From Serpentinimonas maccroryi (lineage in GTDB: Bacteria > Pseudomonadota > Gammaproteobacteria > Burkholderiales > Burkholderiaceae_C), in NCBI RefSeq assembly GCF_000828915.1, contig NZ_AP014569.1, positions 1,984,001 to 2,048,000 of the forward strand: a DNA stretch of 64,000 nucleotides, read 5' to 3'. Each line of letters starts with the position of its first letter. Within the stretch, counting starts at the first letter, position 1. Shown one piece after another: positions 28,131 through 38,106 of this stretch. Under the pieces are notes generated by a model, which saw nothing but the letters and a program-made list of their open reading frames with translations, did no database searches and was not told the origin of the DNA. The position numbers and the translations under genes were made by a program.

Positions 28131-29217
28131 AGCCGGCCTCGAGCACCTCGACCACCAGAGCGTCGTCCACCGGCCGCAGATGGGCCGCGCCAGCGTCGTC
28201 GACCAGCACGAAGCGGATCTGGCCGGCGTCGGCCTTTTTGTCCACCCGCATCAGCTCGAGGTAGCGCGCGGCGTTGGCGGCGGGGTCGGGCTCCAACCGG
28301 GGCGCCCGCACCGGCAGGCCGGCGCGCGCGATCAAATCGGCCAGATGCTGCACCCGATCAGCCGACAGCAGCCCCAAGCGCTGTGAGAGCCGCGCCGCCA
28401 GCACCATGCCGCAACCCACCGCCTCGCCGTGCAGCCACTGGCCGTAGCCCAGCCCGGCCTCGATGGCATGGCCAAAGGTGTGGCCAAAGTTGAGGATGGC
28501 GCGCAAACCGGTTTCGCGCTCGTCTTGTCCTACCACAGCGGCCTTGATCTCGCAGCTGCGCCGCACCGCGTAGGCCAGGGCAGCGGGGTCGAGCTGGCGC
28601 AGGGCTTCGAGGTGGCTATCGATCCAGGTCAAAAAATCGAGGTCGTAGATCGGGCCGTACTTGATCACCTCGGCCAGCCCGGCGCTGATCTCGCGCGCCG
28701 GCAGGGTGCGCAAGGTGTACAGGTCGCAGACCACGCGCAGCGGCTGGTAAAAAGCGCCGATCATGTTTTTGCCCAGCGGGTGGTTGATGGCCGTTTTGCC
28801 GCCCACCGACGAATCCACCTGCGCCAACAGCGTGGTGGGCACCTGCACAAAGGGCACGCCGCGCATATAACAAGCGGCCGCAAAACCGGTCAGGTCGCCC
28901 ACCACCCCGCCGCCCAGGGCAAAGAGCAGCGTCTTGCGGTCGCAGGCCTGTTGCAGCAAGGTATCGAATACGTGGTTGAGGGAGTCCCAGTTTTTGTATT
29001 GCTCGCCGTCTGGCAGCTGCACCAGATGCATGCGGCCAAAGCGCCCCACCAAGCTCTGCTGCAGTCTGGCGGCATAGAGCGGCCCCACGGTGGTGTTGGT
29101 GACGATCAGCGCCTGTGCGGCCGCAGGCAGGCCGTCCCACGAGGCGGCGTCGTCGAGCAAGCCGCTGCCGATGAGGATGGGGTAGCTGCGCTCGCCGAGT
29201 TCAATTTGTAGGGACAT
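28123..29217 (-). CDS. aroB: 3-dehydroquinate synthase
   Basis: The 364-residue NAD+ and Zn2+ enzyme makes 3-dehydroquinate, the second shikimate pathway step. Family segments are [56 protein letters not shown], and [30 protein letters not shown] with the Zn-binding His. The ATG is 2 bp after the aroK stop, so both are co-transcribed. An upstream in-frame start at 29337 would lie inside aroK. Confidence 0.97.
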   Translation of the reverse strand: MSLQIELGERSYPILIGSGLLDDAASWDGLPAAAQALIVTNTTVGPLYAARLQQSLVGRFGRMHLVQLPDGEQYKNWDSLNHVFDTLLQQACDRKTLLFALGGGVVGDLTGFAAACYMRGVPFVQVPTTLLAQVDSSVGGKTAINHPLGKNMIGAFYQPLRVVCDLYTLRTLPAREISAGLAEVIKYGPIYDLDFLTWIDSHLEALRQLDPAALAYAVRRSCEIKAAVVGQDERETGLRAILNFGHTFGHAIEAGLGYGQWLHGEAVGCGMVLAARLSQRLGLLSADRVQHLADLIARAGLPVRAPRLEPDPAANAARYLELMRVDKKADAGQIRFVLVDDAGAAHLRPVDDALVVEVLEAGCA

Positions 29218-29219
29218 GG

Positions 29220-29765
29220 TCAATGCGAAGCGTCTGATGCATGTGCAGGGTTGAGGGGTGCGGGTTGCAACTCCAGCTTGGCCGCGATCCAATTGACCAG
29301 CGAGGCCACCGAGGGCCGACCAGTCTCGACCACACAATGCGCCGTCTCGCGGTACAGCGGGTCGCGCTGGGCGTGCAGTTCGCGCAGCTTTTGCAGCGGG
29401 TCGGCCACCTGCAACAGCGGCCGGCTGCGGTCGTGCTGCACGCGCCTAAAAACCTCCTCGGGCGCCGATCGCAAATAAAACACCTGCCCACGCTCGCGCA
29501 GGCACTGGCGGTTGGCCGGGCGCAGCACGGCGCCGCCGCCGGTCGAGAGCACGCACGCCGGCCCTTGGGTGAGCTCGTCAAGCACCGCCTGCTCCACGTC
29601 GCGAAAGCGCGCCTCGCCCTCGCGCTCGAAAAACTCGCGGATGCTGCAACCCAAGCGCTGCTCGATGGCGAGGTCCGAATCCACGAAGGGCAACTGCAAA
29701 CGCCGCGCCAGCAAGCGCCCAACCGTGGATTTACCCGATCCAGGCAAACCGATGAGGATGATCAA
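29220..29765 (-). CDS. aroK: Shikimate kinase
   Basis: The 181-residue kinase has a P-loop GLPGSGKST at residues 6-14, the shikimate-binding D-S-D at about 34-36, and STGGGAVLR. The R-x-x-x-R region is in SRPLLQ. It phosphorylates shikimate with ATP. The only reasonable start is TTG (29763-29765), 5 bp after the pilQ stop. A pilQ-aroK-aroB order is conserved in many proteobacteria. Confidence 0.95.
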   Translation of the reverse strand: MIILIGLPGSGKSTVGRLLARRLQLPFVDSDLAIEQRLGCSIREFFEREGEARFRDVEQAVLDELTQGPACVLSTGGGAVLRPANRQCLRERGQVFYLRSAPEEVFRRVQHDRSRPLLQVADPLQKLRELHAQRDPLYRETAHCVVETGRPSVASLVNWIAAKLELQPAPLNPAHASDASH

Positions 29766-29770
29766 AAGCC

Positions 29771-31891
29771 TTACCTTCTGGGCCCCAAGGCAGACATTTC
29801 GGTGAGCACACGGGGCGTGATGAACACCAGCAGTTCGGTGCGTCGGGTCGAGGTTTGGTTGCTGCGAAACAGGTTGCCCAGCACCGGCAGCTCACCCAAG
29901 ACCGGCACCCTGGCCTGGTTGTTGGTCTCTTCTTGGGTGTAAATGCCACCGATCACCACCGTGCCGCCGTTTTCCACCAGCACTTGGGTTTGCACGCTCT
30001 TGGTCTGAACAGCTGTTTGGCCATTGAAGACGATCGGGGTGTCGTTGTTGACGCGCAGCTGCATGATCACATCGCCATCCGGGGTGATCTGCGGCGTGAC
30101 CACCAGCTTGAGCGAGGCGTCGATGAATTCGATCGTCGTGTTGCCGTCGGCGTCGCGGCGCAGGAAGGGGATTTTGCGGCCGTCTTCGATCGTGGCCTCG
30201 CGCTGGTCGGCCGTGACCACGCGCGGGCTGGCGATGGTCTTGAGGCGCCGATCCGACTCACTGGCCTCGATTTCAAGGTTGAGCAACCGCGTCACGCTCG
30301 GGTTGAAGAGCGAAAAGGCGAAGGTGCCGGAGCCAATGGTGGGGGTGGGAATATTGGTGACGTTGGAATTGCCTGCGCCGGTGGCACCAATGGAACCAAA
30401 ACCAAGCGTGGTCTGCACCCGGTTGCCATTGTGACGCGCCAACGTCACCGGATCTGCGATGCGCCCGCCAAAGCGCACCCCCAGATTGCGCCCAAAGCTG
30501 TCTTCGGCTTCCACGATCCGGGCTTCGATCAACACCTGTCGCATCGGCACGTCCAAGGTCTGGATCAAGGTCTGGATTTCTTCGAGCTTGGACGCGATGT
30601 CGGTGACAAACAACTGGTTGGTGCGCGGCTCGGCAAACACCGAACCTTGGCTGCTGAGAATGCGCACCTCGTTTTCGCCCGTCCCCACCGCGGTGGTCAG
30701 GTGTTCGGCCACCTCTTGGGCGCGCGCAAAGTTGAGTCTAAAGCTCTGGGTGCGGACCGGCTCTAGGCCACGGATGGCCTGAGCAGCTTCGAGCACTTCG
30801 CGCTCTTTGGCCAGGATTTCGGTTCGCGGCGCGATCCAGATCACGTTGCCGGTGCGGCGCATGCCCAGGTTTTTGGCCTGGAGCACAGTGTCAAGGGCCT
30901 GATCCCACGGCACATCGCGCAGGCGCATGGTCAGGCTACCGGTGACGGTGTCGGAAGTGATGATGTTGAAGTTACTGAAATCGGCGATCACTTGCAGCAA
31001 GGAGCGCACTTCGATATTTTGGAAGTTGAGCGAGATTTTGTCGCCGGTGAAGTTGGGCTGCTGGCCCTGGCGGTTGGCTTCTTGCCGCACCTCGCGCACC
31101 TCGAGCACAAACCGGTTGTCGGTCTGGATGGCGCTGTGCTCCCAGTTGCCCGTGGGTTCGACCAGCAGGCGCACCCGGTCGCCCACTTGGGTGGCGGTGA
31201 CGGTTTGCACCGGGGTGCCAAAATCGCTCACATCGAGGCGCCGGCGCAGGCCTTCGGGCAGCGAGCTCTGCTGGAACTCCACCACCAGGTTGCGCCCTTG
31301 CTGGCGCACGTCCACGCCGGTCTGGCTGCTGGCCAGCTCGACCAGCACCCGCCCGGCGTTTTGTGCGCCGCGCCTAAAGTCGATGTCAACCAGCGGTTGC
31401 GTGCGCGCAGCTGGGCCTGCTGCTGCAAACGCTGCGCCCAACGCGCCCCCCGCCGCCGGTGCGGCCGCCTGCGCCCCGGGCTGCAGCTGCACCAGCAAGG
31501 TGTTGCCCTCGATGCGCAGCTCGTAGCCCACAGGCTGGCTGAGATTCAACACGATGCGCGTGCGGTCGCCCGCCTGCACCACGTTGGCCGAACGCAGGTT
31601 GCCTTGGTTGAGCTCAAACAGATTTTGGCCGGTGGCGTTGCTGGCCCCGGGAATGTCGAGCGCGATGCGCGCCGGCGCCTGCATGCTGAAGCCGGCCGGC
31701 AGCTGGCGCAGCGGTTCATTGGTCTGGATGCGCACCAGCTCGCCGCCGCCACCTTGTGCCGCCACCGTGAGCGACTGGATGGCCAGCTGCGCCTGCACCC
31801 ACCCCGACATCATCAAAGTGCAAGCCAGCAAGGCATAGCGGGAGTAGCGCGACAGGGTCTGAGGGTAAAGGTTTTGATGATGGGTATTCAT
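29771..31891 (-). CDS. pilQ: Type IV pilus secretin PilQ
   Basis: The 706-residue outer-membrane secretin starts at the ATG overlapping the pilP stop. A signal peptide ends near WVQAQ. Two AMIN-type beta domains follow (about residues 30-250), joined by an Ala/Gly-rich linker. Next are the secretin N0/N1 region (GDKISLNFQNIEVRSLLQVIADFSNFN) and the secretin core with VPWDQALDTVLQAKNLG and VEDSFGRNLGVRFGG. The C-terminal GGIYTQEETNNQARVPVLGELPVLGNLFRS signature is present. It forms the pore through which pili exit and DNA may enter. Confidence 0.96.
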   Translation of the reverse strand: MNTHHQNLYPQTLSRYSRYALLACTLMMSGWVQAQLAIQSLTVAAQGGGGELVRIQTNEPLRQLPAGFSMQAPARIALDIPGASNATGQNLFELNQGNLRSANVVQAGDRTRIVLNLSQPVGYELRIEGNTLLVQLQPGAQAAAPAAGGALGAAFAAAGPAARTQPLVDIDFRRGAQNAGRVLVELASSQTGVDVRQQGRNLVVEFQQSSLPEGLRRRLDVSDFGTPVQTVTATQVGDRVRLLVEPTGNWEHSAIQTDNRFVLEVREVRQEANRQGQQPNFTGDKISLNFQNIEVRSLLQVIADFSNFNIITSDTVTGSLTMRLRDVPWDQALDTVLQAKNLGMRRTGNVIWIAPRTEILAKEREVLEAAQAIRGLEPVRTQSFRLNFARAQEVAEHLTTAVGTGENEVRILSSQGSVFAEPRTNQLFVTDIASKLEEIQTLIQTLDVPMRQVLIEARIVEAEDSFGRNLGVRFGGRIADPVTLARHNGNRVQTTLGFGSIGATGAGNSNVTNIPTPTIGSGTFAFSLFNPSVTRLLNLEIEASESDRRLKTIASPRVVTADQREATIEDGRKIPFLRRDADGNTTIEFIDASLKLVVTPQITPDGDVIMQLRVNNDTPIVFNGQTAVQTKSVQTQVLVENGGTVVIGGIYTQEETNNQARVPVLGELPVLGNLFRSNQTSTRRTELLVFITPRVLTEMSALGPRR

Positions 31892-32436
31892 TGGCCGGTG
31901 CCTTCCTGCAACTGCAAAGTGGTGGTGCGCTCTACCCATTCGCCAGCCGGGTCTTGAGCGATTTCGCGCAGGGTGATCTGGGTTTCGCTGATGGCGGTGA
32001 TGCGTCCGAAATTTTGCCCTAGGTGGTTGCCGCGCCGCACCTGGTGAATCAATCCCTCGGACCGCACCAGCGCCACGGTTTCGTTGCCACGGCGCAACAA
32101 ACCCACCATGGTGATGGTGTCGAGCGGTACCGCCTCCAGCGGGTCTTTGCGGCGACGCATCTCGGCCGCCAGCAAACCAGATACGGCGGGCGAGACGGTC
32201 TCAGCGCGCAGCAGCACCGTGAGCTTGTCGGAGCTAAAGGGAGAAACAGCGCCCAGCCCTTGATAGGCTTGCGGTATGTGGGGCTGGGGTGCCGGCACCG
32301 GCACCACGCTGGGCTGGGCTGCCGCCCGTTGCTGCTCCATCCAAGCCGAGAGATCGTCACCGCTGCTGCTGCAAGCAGTGAGTGCAAAGGCCGTTGCCAG
32401 CAGCAAGCCTAAGGGGTAAAGCCGTGCAGTGCTCAT
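31888..32436 (-). CDS. pilP: Type IV pilus assembly lipoprotein PilP
   Basis: The 182-residue lipoprotein has the lipobox LTAC at residues 19-22, a Pro-rich linker (VVPVPAPQPHIP), and a compact beta-sandwich domain (PLEAVPLDTITMVGLLRRGNETVALVRSEGLIHQVRRGNHLGQNFGRI). PilP connects the inner-membrane PilMNO complex to the PilQ secretin. Overlaps by ATGA with pilO upstream and pilQ downstream indicate tight operon coupling. Confidence 0.94.
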   Translation of the reverse strand: MSTARLYPLGLLLATAFALTACSSSGDDLSAWMEQQRAAAQPSVVPVPAPQPHIPQAYQGLGAVSPFSSDKLTVLLRAETVSPAVSGLLAAEMRRRKDPLEAVPLDTITMVGLLRRGNETVALVRSEGLIHQVRRGNHLGQNFGRITAISETQITLREIAQDPAGEWVERTTTLQLQEGTGQ

Positions 32437-33125
32437 CGTTGACCCCCGGCGGCGCGCTGTTGTTGCTGCTCGCGCTGGCGCTGCGCAACCTCTTCGGGGT
32501 CGAGGTAGCGAAAGGTTTTGGCGGTGGCGTCCATGATCAGCACATCGGGCCGGTTGGGTGCCGGCGTGAGGCTCAGGTTGTTGAGGGTGACGATGCGCGA
32601 CAGGTGAGCCACGTCGGAGACAAACATGCCGATGTCGTGGTAGCTGCCGCTGACACGCACCGCAATCGGCAGTTCGGCGTAGTGATCGCGCAACTCGACC
32701 TGCCCGGGCCTAAACAGCTCGAACTGCAAACCGCGCCCAATACCGGCTTGGTTGATGTCCGAGAGCAAAGCATCCATCTCGGCCCGGCTGGGCAATTGGC
32801 GCTCGAGCTGGCTCACATAAAGGCGCACCTGTTCGAGCTGGGCCCGCAATGCATCCAGATTGGCCGCCTGGGCCACTTTGCTCGTGAATTCGGTGCGCAA
32901 CTGCGCCTCGCGCTGGCGCTCGGTTTCAAGCTGCGCGCGCATGCCGCTTAGCACCACAAACCACAGGCCCACCAGCACCGCCAACGCCACCACCAGCAGC
33001 AGCAAGCGCCGCGGCATGGCGGGCCAGCGCGAGGGGTCGTTGGGATCGAGACCACTGAATTGGGACCGCACATCTTGTTGCCAACGGGCAAAGTCGAACG
33101 AGGCGGATTTGGTTTTTTTGCTCAT
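32433..33125 (-). CDS. pilO: Type IV pilus inner-membrane protein PilO
   Basis: The 230-residue bitopic protein has one transmembrane helix (RRLLLLVVALAVLVGLWFVVL, about residues 46-66), a coiled coil (about 70-120) and a ferredoxin-like periplasmic domain. It dimerises with PilN. The C-terminus is Gln/Arg-rich (RQREQQQQ). ATG 33125 is taken because the 33146 alternative adds an unconserved leader. Confidence 0.94.
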   Translation of the reverse strand: MSKKTKSASFDFARWQQDVRSQFSGLDPNDPSRWPAMPRRLLLLVVALAVLVGLWFVVLSGMRAQLETERQREAQLRTEFTSKVAQAANLDALRAQLEQVRLYVSQLERQLPSRAEMDALLSDINQAGIGRGLQFELFRPGQVELRDHYAELPIAVRVSGSYHDIGMFVSDVAHLSRIVTLNNLSLTPAPNRPDVLIMDATAKTFRYLDPEEVAQRQREQQQQRAAGGQR

Positions 33126-33157
33126 GATCGGTTCAGGCCCTCTCAATGCGGCTGCGC

Positions 33158-33814
33158 TTAGACTCGACCGCCAGTGGCCGCCGGTGCAGGCGATTGACCT
33201 GCTGGCTGCGTCTGGCCGGGTTGCGCCGGTGTTGAACCTTGCGGGCTGGTTTGCGTATTGGGGCTAAGGGTCAAACGCACCGAAAAATTGAACACGCGGC
33301 GCTGATCGCGCGGCCCAAGGGCCAACGTTGCAGCAGTGATTTCGACCAGATGCGGTTGAGTGAGCCATGGGCTGCGACCGCCAAAATTGCGCAGCAACTC
33401 GGACACCCGCTCCTGCGATTGAGCCACCCCGGTCAAGGTGATGGCTGCAGCCTCTTGGCGCAGCGCCGTCAGGTGCACGCCTTCGGGCAGCAGCCGCACC
33501 ATCTCGTCGAGCAAATGCACAGGCAAATTGCGCCCGGCTTGCAAGCTCTCTACGGCAGCCTGGCGCGACTTGAGGCCATCGAGCTCCTGCTGCAAGGTGG
33601 CCACTTCGCGAATCTGGACATCCAGCTTTTGGATCTCGGCCTGGATGAACTGGTTGCGCTCCTGCTGCCCACTGATCTGCAGCTGGAAAAAACCATAGAC
33701 CAGAGCCGCCAGAACCAGGCCTGCACCTATCGCCAAACCCAGGTTGACGAAAAACTGCTCGCGCTTTTTCTTGCGCGCAATTTCGCGGTGGGGTAATAAA
33801 TTGATAGCGATCAT
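33158..33814 (-). CDS. pilN: Type IV pilus inner-membrane protein PilN
   Basis: The 218-residue protein begins with the conserved MIAINLLPHRE, the cytoplasmic peptide that docks into PilM. A transmembrane helix follows (LGLAIGAGLVLAALVYGFFQL), then a coiled coil and a periplasmic ferredoxin-like domain. The C-terminal 35 residues are Pro/Gln/Ala-rich. It overlaps pilM by ATGA (33811-33814). Confidence 0.95.
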   Translation of the reverse strand: MIAINLLPHREIARKKKREQFFVNLGLAIGAGLVLAALVYGFFQLQISGQQERNQFIQAEIQKLDVQIREVATLQQELDGLKSRQAAVESLQAGRNLPVHLLDEMVRLLPEGVHLTALRQEAAAITLTGVAQSQERVSELLRNFGGRSPWLTQPHLVEITAATLALGPRDQRRVFNFSVRLTLSPNTQTSPQGSTPAQPGQTQPAGQSPAPAATGGRV

Positions 33815-34890
33815 GAAGAATACCTGCGCATAGCCAAGCCCGTGGCCACCAAAAACGCCGTGCTGCTATCCGCCCCTTTGGCCGAGACTGAGGCAGCCGA
33901 TAGCGCCATGCCTTCAAAGGGGTTGACAATCTTGCAAGGGAAGGATGTTTGATTCATGACCGCCACCTCGATCCCAGGCACCGCGGCCGCCCCACCCGAC
34001 AGCAACACGTAATCCACCTTGTTGTGCGGGGTGCTGGTAAAGAAAAACTGAAGGGCACGGCCTATATCTTGCCCTAGCTGACTCTGGTAGGGCGAGAGCA
34101 CGGCTTCGTGGTAATCGGGTGCAAAGGCGGCGGATTTCTTCTTGCTTTCGGCTTCTTCAGGAGAGATCGAGTAGTGTCGAGCGATCCACGCCGTCAACTG
34201 ATTGCCACCAAAATTCTGCTCGCGCTCGTAGACCATGTCTTCGTTGCGAATGACCTGCAAGCTCGAGTTTTGCGAGCCCAGCTCGAACAGGGCAACCAGC
34301 ATGTTTTCCCCTCGATTCGGCAATGCCTCGATCACCCGAGCGGCCGCCAACCTTGAAGCGAACGACTCCACATCAAGCAGCACCGGCACCAAGCCGGCCG
34401 CCTCGGCCAGGCCTTGACGGTCTGAGACCTTCTCTTTGCGCGAAGCCACCAGCAGCACCTCGACAAAATCGGGCATCTTGGGCGCCGGACCCACAACACA
34501 AAAATCGAGGCTGACCTCAGCCAGCGGGAACGGAATGTACTGCGCCGCCTCAGACTCAACCTGAAGCTCCAACTCTGCCTCACTCAACCCAGCAGGCAGG
34601 TTGATTTTTTTGGTGATCACGGCCGAACCCGGCAAGGCCAACGCGGCGCTGCGGGTTTTGCTGCCCGACTTTTTGACCAACCGCTTGAGTGCAGATGCCA
34701 CTTGGTCAAATTGCTCAATGTTGCCTTCCTTGACCCATCCGCGCTCCAAGGGCTCTACGGCGCAGTGCAGAACCTCCCAGCGACCAGAGGGATCACGCTG
34801 CAGCTCAACCAGCCGGAGTGAGTTTGTGCTGACGTCGATCCCCAGCAAGGGAGCGGGTTCCCGACGAAGTAGCGTTCTGATTGAGACCAA
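33811..34890 (-). CDS. pilM: Type IV pilus assembly ATPase-like protein PilM
   Basis: About 359 residues with an actin-like fold: LLGIDVSTNSLRLVEL near the start, VITKKINLPAGLSEAELE, LVALFELGSQNSSLQVI and VLLSGGAAAVPGIEVAV. PilM binds nucleotide and the PilN tail on the cytoplasmic face. No ATG fits. I chose TTG 34890 because a GGGGGTG sequence lies just upstream; GTG 34896 and TTG 34902 are alternatives. It is the first gene of pilMNOPQ, divergent from the PBP1a gene. Confidence 0.93.
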   Translation of the reverse strand: MVSIRTLLRREPAPLLGIDVSTNSLRLVELQRDPSGRWEVLHCAVEPLERGWVKEGNIEQFDQVASALKRLVKKSGSKTRSAALALPGSAVITKKINLPAGLSEAELELQVESEAAQYIPFPLAEVSLDFCVVGPAPKMPDFVEVLLVASRKEKVSDRQGLAEAAGLVPVLLDVESFASRLAAARVIEALPNRGENMLVALFELGSQNSSLQVIRNEDMVYEREQNFGGNQLTAWIARHYSISPEEAESKKKSAAFAPDYHEAVLSPYQSQLGQDIGRALQFFFTSTPHNKVDYVLLSGGAAAVPGIEVAVMNQTSFPCKIVNPFEGMALSAASVSAKGADSSTAFLVATGLAMRRYSS

Positions 34891-35096
34891 ATTCACCCCC
34901 AAGAGCGGTTACGGTTCGACACAAAAAGGGACATGTATCAAACCTAGCATCAAGCAGACGGTTTAAGTACCACTGGCCTGGGCTGCCGTTGAAAAAAACG
35001 ATGCGCCAAGTTGGCACAGTGTAGCCACAAGGCAAGTAAGTTTACAAACTTTGACAGACTCTAAGCCATCCGAGCGCACGATCAGGCTGCTTTTTT

Positions 35097-35102
35097 TATA
35101 AT
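35097..35102 (+). promoter_or_regulatory. Candidate -10 element for the PBP1a gene
   Basis: A perfect TATAAT lies 25 bp before the ATG, preceded by a T-run. No convincing -35 sits 17 bp upstream; TTGACA at 35051-35056 is 40 bp away, too far. Only the -10 is supported. Confidence 0.35.
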
Positions 35103-35127
35103 CCGATACCTTAGATGCAAAATATTC

Positions 35128-37542
35128 ATGTCCGCCACCTCGCCTCGCTCGCCTGAGCCCGACCCGCATCGGGCCGCTTCTACCCGCACAAAGCCTGTAG
35201 GCTGGTCGCGCCGCGTGAGGTCGATGGCGTTTACCGCCATCGTCGCATCGGTAGTGGCTGCGTTTGCGGGCGCGGTGTTGCTGGGCCTCGCCGTGACCTT
35301 GGCCTACCCCAAGCTGCCCGATGTCACCAGCCTGAGCGACTACCGCCCCAAATTGCCCCTGCGCGTCTATGCACGCGACGGCGAGCTGATCGGCGAGTTT
35401 GGCGAGGAGCGGCGCAACATGACGCCCTTTGCCGAAATCCCGCCGGTGATGATCCAAGCCGTGCTGGCGATCGAGGACGAGCGCTTTTTCGAGCACGGCG
35501 GGGTTGACTTTCGCGGTGTGGCGCGTGCGGCGCTGGCCAATGTGTTCGACCCCCTGAGCCAAGGCGCCTCGACCATCACCATGCAGGTGGCGCGCAACAT
35601 GTTCCTGACCAAGGACCGCACCTTTTTGCGCAAGTTCTACGAGGTGCTGCTCACGTTCAAGCTCGAACGCCTGCTAACCAAGGAAGAAATTCTGGAAATC
35701 TACATGAACCAGATCTTCCTTGGGCACCGCTCTTATGGTTTTGCGGCGGCGGCGCAGACCTACTTTGGCAAGCCGCTGGCCCAGCTTTCAGTTGCCGAAG
35801 CAGCCATGCTGGCCGGCCTGCCCAAAGCCCCATCGGCCTTCAACCCGATCAGCAACCCGCGCCGCGCTCGCATCCGCCAACTGCACATCATCGACCAGAT
35901 GCTGGCCAATGGCTTTATCACGGCCGAGCAGGCGCAAGCCGCCCGGGATGAGCCGCTGCAGCTGCGTCGCCTCGACCCCGAGCAGTTCATCCACGCCAAC
36001 CACGTGGCCGAAATGGTGCGCCAGCAGGTGTTTGCCCAGTACGGTGAGGCCGCTTACGCGCGTGGCTTGCGGGTTTACACCACCATCGACGCCGACCAGC
36101 AGCGGGCCGCTGTGCGGGCGGTGCGCCAAGGCGTGATCAACTTTGAACGTCGCCAGCACTACCGCGGCCCCGAGCGCTTCATCGAGCTGCCTGCGGAGGC
36201 CGCTGCGCGCGAAGCCGCCATCGACGCGGCGTTGACAGCGATCCCCGACTTCAACGGCTTTGTCACCGCCGTGGTGCTCGAAGCCAGCGCGCGCCGGGTG
36301 CTGCTCAGCCGCGGCGAGGTGGCCCCGATCGAGGTTACAGGCACCGGCCTCGATTCGGTGCGCTCCGGGCTGGCCACCAACGCGCCGCCGCACCTGCAGC
36401 TGCGCCCCGGCGCGGTGGTGCGGCTGGTGCGCGACGCGCAGCAACGCTGGGCCATCACCCAGAAACCAGTGGTGGAGGCCGCTTTTGTGGCCATGGATCC
36501 GCGCAACGGCGAAATCCGCGCCTTGGTCGGCGGCTTTGACTTCGATCGCAACCAGTTCAACCGCGTCATCCAGTCGCAGCGCCAGCCGGGCTCGGCGCTC
36601 AAGCCTTTCATCTATTCGGCCGCGCTCGAACACGGCGTCATGGCCTCGACCTTGGTCAACGACGCGCCGCTGTTTTTTAGCGCCGCCGCCACCGGCGGCC
36701 GGGCCTGGGAGCCGCGCAACTACGACGGCCAGTTCGAGGGCCCGATGACCGTGCGCACGGCCTTGGCGCGCTCGCGCAACATCCCCTCGATCAGCGTGCT
36801 CAAGGCAGTGGGGCCGAGCAACGCCCAGCAGTGGCTGACGCGCTTTGGCTTTGAGGCCGAGCGCCACCCCCCGTATCTGGCCATGGCGCTGGGTGCGGGC
36901 GCCGTCACGCCGCTGCAACTGGCCAGCGCCTACGGTGTGTTCGCCAACGGGGGTTTTTACACCCCACCGGTGCTCATCACCCGCATCACCGACCACGAGG
37001 GCAAGGTGCTGATGCAAGCGCCGGCGCGCGGGCTCGAGCACGCGCAGCGTGTGATCCCGGAGCGCAATGCCTTCGTCATGACTCAGCTCATGGGTGAAAT
37101 CACGCGCAGCGGCACGGCGGCACGGGTGCAATCGACCTTGCGCCGCCCCGACTTGTACGGCAAAACCGGCACCACCAACGACGCGGTCGATGTCTGGTTT
37201 GCCGGCTTTCACCCAACCCTGTCGGCGGTGGCCTGGATGGGCCACGACACACCGCGCAACCTGGGGCGCAACGCCACCGGCGGCTCGCTGGCGTTGCCGA
37301 TCTGGATCGACTTCATGCGCGAGGCCTTGGCCGGGGTGCCGGTGCAACAGCCCAACGCACCCGCCGGGCTGATGGTGGCCGGAGGGGAGTGGTACTACGA
37401 GGAATCTGGCCCAGGACAAGGCGTGGCCTCGCTGGGCATGGCCGACGCCGACACCGCGCCAGAGGGCGCGGCCGAAATCGCCCCGCCCATGGCGGCAGAG
37501 GACCGGCGCAACATCTTGGACTTGTTTACCCGCCCGAACTGA
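35128..37542 (+). CDS. mrcA: Penicillin-binding protein 1A (bifunctional)
   Basis: The 804-residue class A PBP has a cytoplasmic tail, one transmembrane helix (about residues 33-58) and a glycosyltransferase domain with [12 protein letters not shown] (catalytic Glu near 116) and [13 protein letters not shown]. An OB-like insert follows, then the transpeptidase domain with SALK in [13 protein letters not shown] in ARSRNIPSI and KTGTT. It polymerises and crosslinks peptidoglycan at the inner membrane. It diverges from pilMNOPQ, as in many gammaproteobacteria and betaproteobacteria. Its 3' end overlaps the cyaY 3' end by 17 bp on opposite strands. Confidence 0.96.
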   Translation: MSATSPRSPEPDPHRAASTRTKPVGWSRRVRSMAFTAIVASVVAAFAGAVLLGLAVTLAYPKLPDVTSLSDYRPKLPLRVYARDGELIGEFGEERRNMTPFAEIPPVMIQAVLAIEDERFFEHGGVDFRGVARAALANVFDPLSQGASTITMQVARNMFLTKDRTFLRKFYEVLLTFKLERLLTKEEILEIYMNQIFLGHRSYGFAAAAQTYFGKPLAQLSVAEAAMLAGLPKAPSAFNPISNPRRARIRQLHIIDQMLANGFITAEQAQAARDEPLQLRRLDPEQFIHANHVAEMVRQQVFAQYGEAAYARGLRVYTTIDADQQRAAVRAVRQGVINFERRQHYRGPERFIELPAEAAAREAAIDAALTAIPDFNGFVTAVVLEASARRVLLSRGEVAPIEVTGTGLDSVRSGLATNAPPHLQLRPGAVVRLVRDAQQRWAITQKPVVEAAFVAMDPRNGEIRALVGGFDFDRNQFNRVIQSQRQPGSALKPFIYSAALEHGVMASTLVNDAPLFFSAAATGGRAWEPRNYDGQFEGPMTVRTALARSRNIPSISVLKAVGPSNAQQWLTRFGFEAERHPPYLAMALGAGAVTPLQLASAYGVFANGGFYTPPVLITRITDHEGKVLMQAPARGLEHAQRVIPERNAFVMTQLMGEITRSGTAARVQSTLRRPDLYGKTGTTNDAVDVWFAGFHPTLSAVAWMGHDTPRNLGRNATGGSLALPIWIDFMREALAGVPVQQPNAPAGLMVAGGEWYYEESGPGQGVASLGMADADTAPEGAAEIAPPMAAEDRRNILDLFTRPN

Positions 37543-37861
37543 AGCGCAGCGCCGCCCCGGCTTGGGCGCTGGCTTCTTGCGAGAGGCGCTCGTAAAACTC
37601 CCCCGCCCCTTTGGTGTCGAGCCACTGCTGGCCATCGAAGCGGTAGTGGGTGCCGCCGCTGCGCGCCGCCATCCACACCTCGTGCAGGGGTTTTTGCAGG
37701 TTGATGACGATCTGGCTGCCGTTGCGAAACACCAGCGTGACCATGCCGCCCACGCGCTGGTTGTCGATGTCCACCTCGGATTCGTCGTTGATGCGGTCGC
37801 AGCAGCGCTCGACCGCCCGCAGCAGGGCTTCGGCGTGGTTTAAATAGTCGGTGTCGTTCAT
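37526..37861 (-). CDS. cyaY: Iron-sulfur cluster assembly protein CyaY (frataxin)
   Basis: The 111-residue protein has the frataxin pattern: an N-terminal helix with acidic residues ([23 protein letters not shown]), [33 protein letters not shown], then [14 protein letters not shown]. It binds iron and modulates IscS. ATG 37861 is the family-like start (MNDTDYL). It diverges from lptM and lysA, a conserved neighbourhood. Confidence 0.94.
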   Translation of the reverse strand: MNDTDYLNHAEALLRAVERCCDRINDESEVDIDNQRVGGMVTLVFRNGSQIVINLQKPLHEVWMAARSGGTHYRFDGQQWLDTKGAGEFYERLSQEASAQAGAALRFSSGG

Positions 37862-37867
37862 TACAAT
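37839..37867 (+). promoter_or_regulatory. Predicted lptM-lysA promoter, possibly leaderless
   Basis: TTTAAA (37839-37844) and TACAAT (37862-37867) are separated by 17 bp. Transcription would begin at about 37874, exactly the lptM ATG. The elements lie inside and just upstream of the divergent cyaY start. Confidence 0.45.
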
Positions 37868-37873
37868 CGCGCC

Positions 37874-38056
37874 ATGCATGATTCAAACGGCATTGTAGGC
37901 TTGAAGCCTGGTGAGCACACAGCGGCTTTACCCTCTCACCTGCGGCTGCTGTGCTTAAGCGCCTGCCTGGGGCTGCTTTTGCTCGCCTTGCCGGGGTGCG
38001 GCCAAAAGGGGCCGCTGTATTTGCCTAGTGCAACCGAAGCGGGAACCCCGACTTAA
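37874..38056 (+). CDS. lptM: LPS translocon maturation chaperone LptM (small lipoprotein)
   Basis: The 60-residue lipoprotein has a hydrophobic core ([18 protein letters not shown]) and the diagnostic LptM/YifL sequence [10 protein letters not shown] right after the lipidated Cys. In E. coli, LptM helps LptD disulfide maturation. The hydrophilic N-region of about 20 residues is long; TTG 37901 is an alternative start. It is followed 50 bp on by lysA and diverges from cyaY. Confidence 0.85.
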   Translation: MHDSNGIVGLKPGEHTAALPSHLRLLCLSACLGLLLLALPGCGQKGPLYLPSATEAGTPT

Positions 38057-38106
38057 GCGCACCACCCCGCCCGCGACAGCCCTACCCCTTTAGCCCAATC
38101 GTCCAC

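Noticed and set aside
35051-35102. TTGACA (35051) paired with TATAAT (35097) as a full PBP1a promoter
   Set aside because: The 40-bp gap is far from the 16-18 bp needed; only the -10 is kept.
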